Below are positions 36,532 to 43,860 of a stretch of 64,000 nt of DNA, one piece after another. This DNA is from Lutibacter citreus (GTDB lineage Bacteria > Bacteroidota > Bacteroidia > Flavobacteriales > Flavobacteriaceae): the NCBI RefSeq assembly GCF_003260195.1, contig NZ_QEIH01000001.1:558001-622000 (forward strand), written 5' to 3'. The notes under the pieces are model-generated. The model had not been told where the DNA came from. It saw only the letters and a list, made by a program, of their open reading frames with translations, and did not search any database. Every line of letters starts with the position of its first letter. The stretch's first letter is position 1. Both the position numbers and the translations under genes were made by a program.

Positions 36532-36592
36532 ATTTAATTTGTTTTTAAGTTTAGATGTTACAAATGTTTAAAAAAAAACAAGTTAAACGGAT

Positions 36593-36623
36593 AACATATG
36601 TTTTTTAAGTTGAAACATATGTG
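36593..36623. promoter_or_regulatory. Two palindromic sites two helical turns apart upstream of susC
   Basis: AACATATGTT (36593-36602, a perfect 10-bp palindrome) and AACATATGTG (36614-36623) have centres 21 bases apart, i.e. on the same face of the helix, 62-92 bases before the susC start. The arrangement suits a dimeric activator or repressor of the uptake operon. Confidence 0.5.
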
Positions 36624-36814
36624 CTTATTCTTAAAAATATGTTAAAATACAGCAGCTCTGGAGCTGTTTTAAATTTGAAAATGATTTTTAACAGTAAATT
36701 TAGAAATTTTAAAAAAGCAAAGTGTATGCCCATTAAATTTTAAAAAAAGTTGTGATATATGTTATTTTGAAGGTTAACGAAGAGTTTTATTTAACTATAA
36801 ATTAAAAGTATATT

Positions 36815-36838
36815 ATAAGAAATTTACAAATTTCTTAT
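36815..36838 (-). terminator. Candidate terminator behind modC
   Basis: ATAAGAAATTT and AAATTTCTTAT are perfect 11-bp complements around a 2-base spacer, 38 bases after the modC stop. All but one pair per arm is A-T and no long U-tract follows, so termination strength is doubtful. Confidence 0.4.
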
Positions 36839-36875
36839 TTTAAAATAACCATGGATACATAATAAAAAATAATCC

Positions 36876-37751
36876 CTAACCTATTTTATGAATGATGGGA
36901 TTAAAAGCTTTGGCAGAAACCAAGATTTTATCACCCGCTTTTAAATGTTCACCTTCGGTTTCATCAGCAACTACTTTTACTAAATCTTTACCAATTCTAA
37001 TTGTAAGGATATATAGAAAGTCTTGTGTTTTAATTTCAATAATTGTTCCTGTGAATTGAAATTTAGCACTTAAATCTTTATAGTTAAAAACTTGGTTAGG
37101 TTTTCCTTGACGCGTAATTTTTCCAAATTCAATTTCAAGAACCTTATCAGACATTCTTATAATTTCAGAAATATCGTGACTTATTAATAATGTTGTAAGG
37201 TTATATTCTTTGTGAACATTTAAAATATACTGTTGTAATTTAAATCTAATTTCAGAATCTAATGCAGAAAGTGGTTCATCTAACATTAATATAGAAGGTT
37301 TTTGAACCAAAGCTCTTGCTAAAGCAACGCGTTGTTTCTGACCGCCTGAAAGTGTTTCTGGTTTTCTGTTTTGCAACTCTCCAAGTTCAATAATTTCAAT
37401 TAAACTATTTACAATTTTAGTGTTATCACCTTTATTTAGTGCAAACAATAAATTTTCTTTAACAGTCATATTTGGAAACAGCGCGTAATCTTGAAATACA
37501 AAACCTACTTTTCGTCTCTGAGGTTTTAAATTTATTCTTTTAGCGCTATTTAACCAAGTTTCTCCATTTACAATAATATTTCCTGAGTTTGGTTGAAGAA
37601 GCCCTGCAATAATTCTTAAAATAGATGTTTTTCCAGCGCCTGAATTTCCATATAAAGTAACTAAGCTACCTTTTGTAATTGTTGTTTGAATATTTAAATC
37701 CATTTCACCTAAGGAAGATGTCAATTTTTTATGAATATCAATTTCAATCAT
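36876..37751 (-). CDS. modC: Molybdate ABC transporter ATP-binding protein ModC
   Basis: 291 residues. Walker A is G35-N-S-G-A-G-K41-T, the Q-loop is FVFQDYALFPNMTV, the ABC signature is LSGGQKQRVALARAL, Walker B is ILMLDEPLSALD and the H-loop is LLISHD. The last ~65 residues form a TOBE/Mop-type domain (FTGTIIEIKTQDFLYILTIRIG), the molybdate-sensing region of ModC. It drives import of molybdate or tungstate for molybdopterin enzymes. Its ATG overlaps the modB stop by four bases. Last gene of modA-mop-modB-modC. Confidence 0.95.
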   Translation of the reverse strand: MIEIDIHKKLTSSLGEMDLNIQTTITKGSLVTLYGNSGAGKTSILRIIAGLLQPNSGNIIVNGETWLNSAKRINLKPQRRKVGFVFQDYALFPNMTVKENLLFALNKGDNTKIVNSLIEIIELGELQNRKPETLSGGQKQRVALARALVQKPSILMLDEPLSALDSEIRFKLQQYILNVHKEYNLTTLLISHDISEIIRMSDKVLEIEFGKITRQGKPNQVFNYKDLSAKFQFTGTIIEIKTQDFLYILTIRIGKDLVKVVADETEGEHLKAGDKILVSAKAFNPIIHKIG

Positions 37752-38422
37752 TTCTTAATGTGATTTAAATAACCTCCATTTATTAAATAGACAACTAGTA
37801 ATATTGTAAATGTAAGTGCAAATAGAATTAATGAATAAGAATTTGCAGCATCGTAGTTTAAAGATTCAACTTCATCATAAACAGCAATGGAAGCAACTTT
37901 TGTTTTTCCTGGAATATTTCCACCTATCATTAAAACTACCCCAAACTCTCCTATAGTATGTGCAAAAGCAAGTACAATTCCTGTAAGTAGAGATGTTTTA
38001 ATATTGGGTAAAAGTACTTTTATTATAGTTGTTGTTCTTGATTTTCCTAAAACATAAGACATGTCCTTTAATGATTTAGGTAAGTTTGAAAACCCCGCTT
38101 GTATTGGGTGTACCATAAAAGGTAAACTATAAATTATAGATGCTATTAGTAAGCCTTCAAAAGAAAATACTAGTTTTATACCTAGCCAATTATTAAGCCA
38201 ACTTCCAAATGAGTTTGAGGGGCTAAATGCAATTAATAAGTAAAATCCAATAACTGTTGGTGGTAAAACTAATGGCATACTAACAAAAGTTTCAAATACG
38301 GGTTTTAGTTTAGATTTTGTGTAAGCCAACCAATAAGCTAAAGGAATAGAAACAAACAACAATATTATTGTTGTAATAAAAGCTAATTTAAAAGTTAATA
38401 TTAAAGGTTGCCAATCAATCAT
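37748..38422 (-). CDS. modB: Molybdate ABC transporter permease ModB
   Basis: 224 residues with five to six hydrophobic helices. The coupling (EAA) loop is visible as MSYVLGKSRTTTIIKVLLPNIKTSLLTG, followed by AFAHTIGEFGVVLMIGGNIPGKT, a sequence characteristic of ModB and CysT-type permeases. It forms the inner-membrane channel with ModC. It overlaps the Mop-domain gene upstream and modC downstream by four bases each, so translation of the operon is coupled. Confidence 0.95.
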   Translation of the reverse strand: MIDWQPLILTFKLAFITTIILLFVSIPLAYWLAYTKSKLKPVFETFVSMPLVLPPTVIGFYLLIAFSPSNSFGSWLNNWLGIKLVFSFEGLLIASIIYSLPFMVHPIQAGFSNLPKSLKDMSYVLGKSRTTTIIKVLLPNIKTSLLTGIVLAFAHTIGEFGVVLMIGGNIPGKTKVASIAVYDEVESLNYDAANSYSLILFALTFTILLVVYLINGGYLNHIKK

Positions 38423-38817
38423 TCGGATAGCATAATTTCGTTTGTTTTTACCATTGCGGTTACTAAAGTTCCTATTTCTAAATTTAACCGCTTTAAAGAA
38501 TGCGTAGTAATTATTGAATTTATATAACCAACAGATGTTTTAATTACTAATTTACTTAATAATTCATTAGAATTAATGCTTTCAATTTTTCCTATAAATT
38601 GATTTCTTATACTTAATTCATTTGTTTCTCCTATACCAATTATAACTTCTGTTTCTTTAAATAAAACATCAATAGCATTACCTTCTTGTAAATAAGGTGC
38701 AGAATTTACGGTATCAATAACAATGGCAAATATTTCAATATTATTAACTTTAGTACTAACTAAAGTTAAATTATTGCTAACCGTTAATTTATGTATGTTA
38801 CCTTTTAATACATTCAT
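38419..38817 (-). CDS. Tandem Mop-domain molybdate-binding protein
   Basis: 132 residues made of two ~65-residue Mop/TOBE domains. The first begins MNVLKGNIHKLTVSNNLTLVS and the second NQFIGKIESINSNELLSKLVIKTS. Such stand-alone Mop proteins (molbindins) bind molybdate oxyanions in the cytosol for storage or sensing. It starts directly after the modA stop (38817 and 38818 adjacent) and overlaps modB. Two domains in one small protein between modA and modB suggest buffering of imported molybdate or regulating the permease; no DNA-binding part is present. Confidence 0.85.
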   Translation of the reverse strand: MNVLKGNIHKLTVSNNLTLVSTKVNNIEIFAIVIDTVNSAPYLQEGNAIDVLFKETEVIIGIGETNELSIRNQFIGKIESINSNELLSKLVIKTSVGYINSIITTHSLKRLNLEIGTLVTAMVKTNEIMLSE

Positions 38818-39573
38818 TTACAAATCTGTTGAATACCCAAATTTATTTAAAATATGTTTTCCTTTTTCTGAAAACAGAAATTTATAGAATAATTCTTTTT
38901 GTTTAGCTAAACCAGGGCCATTTTTTAAAATAACAACGCCTTGTTTAATAGGTTTATAGGAATTTGGGTCTATATCAATCCAATTACCTTTACCTTTTAT
39001 GTAAGGGGATAAAACAACTGACTTTGCGGTAAACCCTATTTCGGCAGCCATAGTAGTTATAAATTGGTTTGTTTGTGCTATACTTTCTCCATAAACAAGT
39101 TTATGTTGTAGGTTATTAAATAAATTGTAATGTTTTAATACGTTTTCTGAGGGAATTCCATAAGGTGCTGTTTTGGGATTTGCAGAAGCGATATGTTTTA
39201 TACTTTTATTTGATAAAATTTTAATGGACGGTTTAAGAGTATCAATCATTGTCCAAAGTACAAGTTTTCCTAATGCATATATTTTTGGTTTTTTAATACT
39301 GAAACCTGTTGTAAACAATTCTTCAGGATATTTCATATTTGCAGAAGCAAAAATATCATAAGGAGCTCCTTCTTTTATTTGTGCAGTTAGTTTTCCTGAA
39401 GAACTAATAATTACTTCACATTTTACACCAAATTCTTGCGTAAACTCTTTAGTTAGCTCTTTCATAGCGAATTGCATGTTTGCAGCAGTTGCAATATGAA
39501 GTTTTTCTTCTTTTGAAGATGAGCATCCTAAAAAGAGGAAAGATGTTAAAAAGATAAAAACCTTGTAGTACAT
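38818..39573 (-). CDS. modA: Molybdate-binding lipoprotein ModA
   Basis: 251 residues. The signal peptide ends in SFLFLGC17-SSS, a lipobox, so it is membrane-anchored as expected where no periplasmic free form is used. The mature part opens with LHIATAANMQFAMKELTKEF, the ModA signature (A-A-[AS]-[NS]), and has SSSGKLTAQIKEGAPYDIFASAN, both contributing oxyanion-binding residues. It hands molybdate to ModB/ModC. First gene of the operon; 129 bases separate it from the divergent CBS-domain gene, and I saw no molybdenum-cofactor riboswitch there. Confidence 0.93.
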   Translation of the reverse strand: MYYKVFIFLTSFLFLGCSSSKEEKLHIATAANMQFAMKELTKEFTQEFGVKCEVIISSSGKLTAQIKEGAPYDIFASANMKYPEELFTTGFSIKKPKIYALGKLVLWTMIDTLKPSIKILSNKSIKHIASANPKTAPYGIPSENVLKHYNLFNNLQHKLVYGESIAQTNQFITTMAAEIGFTAKSVVLSPYIKGKGNWIDIDPNSYKPIKQGVVILKNGPGLAKQKELFYKFLFSEKGKHILNKFGYSTDL

Positions 39574-39702
39574 AGTTATTAAGATAAAAACTAGTTTGAA
39601 GATGAAGCTAAGATACTACCTCCAAAATTAATAATATGACTTAAATCATAATAATTTTAATTCATTTTATCGAACTTTAAAGTAAACTAAAAAACTAATT
39701 TT

Positions 39703-40137
39703 ATGAAACGTCTTGAGCCGGTATCTAAAATAATGACAAAAAAACTTATTACGTTAAGCTTAAATGATGATTTGTATAAAGCTGAAAAAGCATTTAAGGA
39801 AAACCATATTCGTCATATTCCTATTGTTAAAAATAAGCATATTGTTGGTATGTTAAGTTTAACGGATTTAAAAAGAATTAGTTTTTTAGATTCGTATGAT
39901 GCCCAGGAAATTAAAATAGACAACGCTATTTATAATATGTTGAGTATAGAACAAATAATGGTTAAAAATCCAATACACATTAATTCAAATATTACAATAA
40001 AAGCTGTAGTTGAAATTTTATCAAAAAACGAATTTCATGCACTACCAGTAGTTGATAATAGCATTTTAGTTGGAATAATTACAACTACAGATATTTTAAT
40101 GTATTTACTAAAGCAATATGAATTAGATGCCGTTTAA
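39703..40137 (+). CDS. Two-CBS-domain protein
   Basis: 144 residues consisting of two CBS domains: VSKIMTKKLITLSLNDDLYKAEKAF ... HIPIVKNKHIVGMLSLTDLK (about 5-65) and IEQIMVKNPIHINSNITIKAVVEIL ... ALPVVDNSILVGIITTTDIL (about 85-140). Such paired CBS proteins bind adenine nucleotides and act as energy or redox sensors; the target is not known. Divergent from modA. Its stop codon overlaps the stop of the convergent rpe gene (TTAA shared). Confidence 0.9.
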   Translation: MKRLEPVSKIMTKKLITLSLNDDLYKAEKAFKENHIRHIPIVKNKHIVGMLSLTDLKRISFLDSYDAQEIKIDNAIYNMLSIEQIMVKNPIHINSNITIKAVVEILSKNEFHALPVVDNSILVGIITTTDILMYLLKQYELDAV

Positions 40138-40796
40138 CTTGGGCAAACTAAGTTTTTTAAATCAGCAATAGTATTTGTTGGGTTTTCGCTTTTAAACACA
40201 AAACTACCTGCAACAAAAGCATCTGCACCAGCTTCTGAAAGTTGCTCTATGTTTTGATCGGTTACTCCGCCATCTACTTCAATTAATGTATTAGCTTCAC
40301 TGTATACAATTAGAGCTTTTAATTGTTGTACTTTTTTATATGTATTTTCAATAAAACTTTGTCCGCCAAAACCAGGATTAACACTCATAATAAGAACTAC
40401 ATCAAGATCTTTAATAATATCTTCTAAAACAGCAATAGGAGTGTGTGGGTTTAAAGAAACACCAGTTTTCATTCCCGCAGCTTTAATTGCTTGAACTGTT
40501 CTATGTAAATGAGTACAAGCTTCATAATGTACGGTTAAAATGTCTGCTCCAACTTTTTTAAAGTCTTCAATAAAACGATCTGGATTTACAATCATTAAAT
40601 GCACATCCATTGTTTTTTTCGCGTGTTTTTTAATGGCGCTAATAACAGGCATTCCAAAAGAAATGTTTGGTACAAAAACACCATCCATAACATCAATATG
40701 AAACCAATCAGCTTTGCTGTTGTTAATCATTTCAACATCTCTTTGTAAGTTTCCAAAATCTGCCGCTAATACTGATGGAGCAATAAGTTTATTCAT
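40134..40796 (-). CDS. rpe: Ribulose-phosphate 3-epimerase
   Basis: 220 residues, full TIM-barrel length. Starts IAPSVLAADFGNLQRDVEM, with HIDVMDGVFVPNISFG (metal-binding His and catalytic Asp), VHLMIVNPDRFI, MSVNPGFGGQSFIENT (phosphate loop) and IEVDGGVTDQNI with the second catalytic Asp. It interconverts ribulose-5-phosphate and xylulose-5-phosphate in the pentose phosphate pathway. It is downstream of rpoD, separated by a strong terminator, so has its own promoter. Confidence 0.97.
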   Translation of the reverse strand: MNKLIAPSVLAADFGNLQRDVEMINNSKADWFHIDVMDGVFVPNISFGMPVISAIKKHAKKTMDVHLMIVNPDRFIEDFKKVGADILTVHYEACTHLHRTVQAIKAAGMKTGVSLNPHTPIAVLEDIIKDLDVVLIMSVNPGFGGQSFIENTYKKVQQLKALIVYSEANTLIEVDGGVTDQNIEQLSEAGADAFVAGSFVFKSENPTNTIADLKNLVCPS

Positions 40797-40832
40797 TTTT
40801 TAGTAGTGTTATTTAAGTTTTTACAAATATAT

Positions 40833-40872
40833 AAAAAGGCTTTTTGTTATTGAAATAACAAAAAGCCTTTTT
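40833..40872 (-). terminator. Strong intrinsic terminator of rpoD
   Basis: AAAAAGGCTTTTTGTTAT and ATAACAAAAAGCCTTTTT are fully complementary over 18 bp with a 4-base loop, between the rpoD stop (40919) and the rpe start (40796). Confidence 0.92.
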
Positions 40873-40887
40873 TAAATGTGAATTCTC

Positions 40888-40912
40888 AATTACGAATTAC
40901 TAATTCGTAATT
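40888..40912. repeat. Near-perfect palindrome next to the rpoD terminator
   Basis: AATTACGAATTA and TAATTCGTAATT pair perfectly over 12 bp around a single C. It lies 7 bases beyond the rpoD stop. Multiples of ATTCGTAATTACGAATT-like units occur as small dispersed repeats in Flavobacteriaceae (from memory). It may be such a unit or a 3'-end hairpin protecting the mRNA. Confidence 0.55.
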
Positions 40913-40918
40913 AAAATA

Positions 40919-41782
40919 TTATCCTAAATATGTTTTTAAAATTTTACTTCTAGAAGTATGTTTTAAACGTCTAATAGCTTTTTCTTTAATTTGACGAACG
41001 CGTTCACGAGTTAAATCAAAAGTTTCACCAATTTCTTCTAATGTCATTGGGTGAGCATCACCTAAACCAAAGTACAATTGCACAACATCCGCCTCTCTAG
41101 GAGTTAATGTTTCTAAAGCACGTTCAATTTCCACTTTTAAAGATTCGTGTAATAATGCTTTATCTGGGTTTGGAGATTCTCCAGTATTTAATACATCGTA
41201 TAAATTAGAATCTTCACCTTCAATAAGTGGAGCATCCATTGATACGTGACGACCAGAGTTTTTCATAGACTCTTTAACATCGTTCACGGTCATATCTAAT
41301 TTTTTTGCAATTTCTTCAGCAGAAGGAGGTCTTTCATTCTCTTGCTCAAGAAAAGCATACATTTTATTAATTTTGTTAATAGAACCAATTTTATTTAAAG
41401 GCAAACGAACAATACGAGATTGCTCAGCTAATGCTTGTAAAATTGATTGACGAATCCACCAAACAGCATAAGAGATAAATTTAAACCCACGAGTTTCATC
41501 AAAACGTTTTGCTGCTTTTATTAATCCTAAATTGCCTTCATTAATTAAATCAGGTAAAGTTAATCCTTGATTTTGGTATTGTTTTGCTACAGAAACAACA
41601 AAACGTAAATTGGCTTTTGTTAATCTTTCTAACGCAACTTGATCTCCAGCTTTAATACGTTGTGCTAATTCTACCTCCATTTCAGCAGTAATTAAGTCAA
41701 CTTTTCCAATTTCTTGTAAATATTTATCTAATGAAGCAGTTTCTCTATTAGTAACCTGCTTGGTAATTTTTAGTTGTCTCAT
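40919..41782 (-). CDS. rpoD: Primary sigma factor RpoD/SigA
   Basis: 287 residues, the short form usual in Bacteroidota, without the large region 1.1. Region 1.2 is [24 protein letters not shown]; region 2 has [56 protein letters not shown]; region 3 covers about 150-210; region 4 has [29 protein letters not shown]. It directs core RNA polymerase to the TTG/TAnnTTTG promoters also seen in this window. Divergent from an ECF sigma gene across 148 bases. Confidence 0.97.
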   Translation of the reverse strand: MRQLKITKQVTNRETASLDKYLQEIGKVDLITAEMEVELAQRIKAGDQVALERLTKANLRFVVSVAKQYQNQGLTLPDLINEGNLGLIKAAKRFDETRGFKFISYAVWWIRQSILQALAEQSRIVRLPLNKIGSINKINKMYAFLEQENERPPSAEEIAKKLDMTVNDVKESMKNSGRHVSMDAPLIEGEDSNLYDVLNTGESPNPDKALLHESLKVEIERALETLTPREADVVQLYFGLGDAHPMTLEEIGETFDLTRERVRQIKEKAIRRLKHTSRSKILKTYLG

Positions 41783-41930
41783 TTAAAATCTAATTTTTTT
41801 TGATTTATGTATAGCTTACATAATATATACGTTGTATTTTTGTAAATGTTACAAAAAAGAATAAGATTTTTTTTTAATGTGACTTAATAAATCAATTAGT
41901 GTCTAAAACTTATAACCCAATAGTAATTTT

Positions 41931-42497
41931 TTGAAACAACCGGATAACATATCGTTATTATCGGATAACGAATTAATTCAAAGAATAGTGCAATCAAATG
42001 ACACCCATTTGTTTGCAGTATTGTATGATAGGTATTCATCTGTTGTTTACAATAAGTGTTATGGTTTTGCTTCATCAAAAGAAGAGGCACAAGATTTAAC
42101 ACATGATATTTTTATTAAACTTTTTATTAAGTTAAGAACATTTAAAGGAACAGCTAAGTTTTCAACCTGGCTGTATTCTTTTACATATAATTTTTGTGTA
42201 AATTATGTTACACGAAATAATTATAAGAAAAATGAAAAGAATTTTGAAGGTGAAATTCCGGATGATACTGACTTAGATTCAAGTGATGAAACTATTTTTA
42301 GTATGAAATCTGAAAAGCTGAAAAAGGCTTTGGAAATGATTGATCCAAATGAAAAAATGATTTTATTGCTAAAATATCAAGATGATTTTTCAATAAAAGA
42401 AATTCAGGAAGCAATGGATATAGGGGGGAGCGCTGTTAAAATGCGTTTGAAAAGAGCAAAAGAAAAGTTAATTAGTGTATATAAAAATCTTAAATAA
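41931..42497 (+). CDS. ECF-type RNA polymerase sigma factor (TTG start)
   Basis: 188 residues. The start codon is TTG at 41931; no ATG occurs until far into the domain, so TTG must be used. Region 2 is seen in AQDLTHDIFIKLFIKLRTFKGTAKFSTWLYSFTYNFC and region 4 in FSIKEIQEAMDIGGSAVKMRLKRAKEKL, separated by an acidic linker as in other ECF factors. No typical anti-sigma factor is encoded; instead its stop overlaps the start of a 63-residue protein, and an MscS-like channel follows. Regulated targets are unknown. Confidence 0.92.
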   Translation: MKQPDNISLLSDNELIQRIVQSNDTHLFAVLYDRYSSVVYNKCYGFASSKEEAQDLTHDIFIKLFIKLRTFKGTAKFSTWLYSFTYNFCVNYVTRNNYKKNEKNFEGEIPDDTDLDSSDETIFSMKSEKLKKALEMIDPNEKMILLLKYQDDFSIKEIQEAMDIGGSAVKMRLKRAKEKLISVYKNLK

Positions 42498-42688
42498 TGG
42501 ATAACCCTTTTAAGAAAATATTACATAACGAAGAGGTTCCAAAAATATTGAAGGAAAAAGTTATTAATGATATATCATTAATAAAGCTTTCTATTGATTT
42601 GGCCGATCTTTTTGTAATAAAATACCCTAATACTGTTTCTGAGCTGTTGGATACGGAAAAGAAACCAATTAATAATAAAAAGAAGTAA
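42497..42688 (+). CDS. Small protein translationally coupled to the ECF sigma factor
   Basis: 63 residues. The start ATG shares its A with the sigma-factor stop codon (TAATG), so it is almost surely translated by re-initiation. No membrane segment or Cys/His metal motif is present. The sequence is helical with a hydrophobic patch (VINDISLIKLSIDLADLFVIKYP) and a Lys-rich tail. By position it could be a modulator of the sigma factor; it does not look like ZAS or FecR-type anti-sigma proteins. Function unknown. Confidence 0.75.
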   Translation: MDNPFKKILHNEEVPKILKEKVINDISLIKLSIDLADLFVIKYPNTVSELLDTEKKPINNKKK

Positions 42689-42718
42689 ATTTAGAAAACT
42701 AACCCAAAATTATAAATA

Positions 42719-43543
42719 ATGAAATTAAGTATTCAATTAGATCAGATGAATTTATCCTTTGCGCAAGATTTATGGAATCAATTTTTAGGTTTTATGCCTA
42801 AATTATTATTGGGAATAGGTTTAATTATTTTAGCCTTGATAATATTAAAGGTTGTTAATTTTATACTTAAAAAATTATTAAAAGTATCAAACATTGATTC
42901 CTTAACAACTAAATTAAATGATGCTGAACTTTTTGGAAAAAGCGATTATACGGTTGTTCCTTCTAAAATAATATTAAAGTTTGTAAAATATTTTTTGATT
43001 TTAATATTTATAGTTATCGCATCAGATATGTTAGGTTTAAAAATGGTATCTGAAGGTATAGGGAGTTTTATTGCCTATTTACCAGTTTTAATAAGTGCGT
43101 TGTTAATTTTTGTTGTTGGAGTTTATATGGCTTCACTAATTAAGAATGCAATTCATGATACTTTTAAATCTTTGGAATTAAGTGGCGCTAATCTAGTTGG
43201 AAATATTGCCTTTTATGCAATTGTAGTTGTAGTTTCAATTACAGCTTTAAATCAGGCTGAAATAGAGACAGACATTATTACAAACAATTTAACCTTAATT
43301 TTAGGTTCTGTATTAATTGCTTTTACAATAGCTTTTGGATTAGGAGCCAGAGATATTGTTACTCGATTATTATTTGGATTTTATTCAAGGAAAAATTTTG
43401 AAGTTGGGCAACAGATAAAAACAGAAAACTTTGAAGGAGTAATTCAGCAAATTGATAATATATGTATTACAATTAAAACTAAAGAAGGAACGGTTGTTTT
43501 ACCAATTAAGAAATTTGTAGATCAGGATATTGAAATAAAATAA
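42719..43543 (+). CDS. MscS-like mechanosensitive channel family protein
   Basis: 274 residues. Four to five hydrophobic segments (about 20-50, 75-100, 110-140, 155-175, 185-205) are followed by the pore-helix/beta-domain junction IAFGLGARDIVTRLLFGFYSRKNFEVGQQIKTENFEGVIQQIDN, which corresponds to the conserved MscS region. A small beta domain ends the protein. Members either release solutes on osmotic down-shock or have other membrane roles. It is 30 bases behind the 63-residue gene and likely in the ECF-sigma operon. Confidence 0.85.
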   Translation: MKLSIQLDQMNLSFAQDLWNQFLGFMPKLLLGIGLIILALIILKVVNFILKKLLKVSNIDSLTTKLNDAELFGKSDYTVVPSKIILKFVKYFLILIFIVIASDMLGLKMVSEGIGSFIAYLPVLISALLIFVVGVYMASLIKNAIHDTFKSLELSGANLVGNIAFYAIVVVVSITALNQAEIETDIITNNLTLILGSVLIAFTIAFGLGARDIVTRLLFGFYSRKNFEVGQQIKTENFEGVIQQIDNICITIKTKEGTVVLPIKKFVDQDIEIK

Positions 43544-43748
43544 GAAATAAAATCGTTTATTAGAAAACTTAATAGAAATAAAGAGTTAATTAATTTCTAT
43601 TTTTAAGAGAGTTAAAACAAACCATTAGTTATAGCTTATGATTAAAACTCTTGTAAGCTTAATTTTCAAGTGTAGATATGATTATGGGTTAGTCATTTCT
43701 TAGATTTCAAAAATTAGAAAAACATACTAAGTTTTTCTAAAAAACGGC

Positions 43749-43800
43749 AGAAGGTAAGTTGCAAATAAAATTGTTTGTAATTTACCTTCTTTTGTTTTTA
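43749..43800 (+). terminator. Long-stem terminator of the mscS-like operon
   Basis: AGAAGGTAA (43749-43757) pairs with TTACCTTCT (43782-43790), and inside it TTGCAAA (43759-43765) pairs with TTTGTAA (43774-43780, one G-U). A T-rich tail follows. It lies about 205 bases after the stop codon, implying a long 3' UTR. Confidence 0.75.
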
Positions 43801-43804
43801 AACT

Positions 43805-43837
43805 AAAAAAAGCCTCTCAATTAAGAGAGGCTTTTTT
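43805..43837 (-). terminator. Intrinsic terminator of pnp
   Basis: AAAAAAAGCCTCTC and GAGAGGCTTTTTT are complementary around AATTAA, 24 bases beyond the pnp stop. The A/T runs make it usable from both sides. Confidence 0.9.
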
Positions 43838-43860
43838 AATATTCACTAAAAAATAAGTTA

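Larger units (their letters stand above)
36532..36875. other. 344-base gene-free region upstream of susC
   Basis: No credible coding frame. It contains two AACATATGT(T/G) palindromes (listed separately), a short GC-rich hairpin CAGCTC-TG-GAGCTG at 36653-36666, and an AT-only 11-bp hairpin at 36815-36838 behind modC. The rest is AT-rich and is most likely the promoter and leader of susC plus the 3' end of the modC transcript. Confidence 0.7.
43544..43860. other. 317-base gene-free region between the mscS-like gene and pnp
   Basis: Convergent spacer without a coding frame. The first ~200 bases are plain AT-rich sequence in which I see nothing. The remaining part holds two terminator hairpins, one for each strand, described separately. 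Confidence 0.8.

Noticed and set aside
39574..39702. Possible molybdenum-cofactor riboswitch upstream of modA
   Set aside because: Only 129 bases, no conserved multi-stem structure visible, and the CBS gene shares the spacer.
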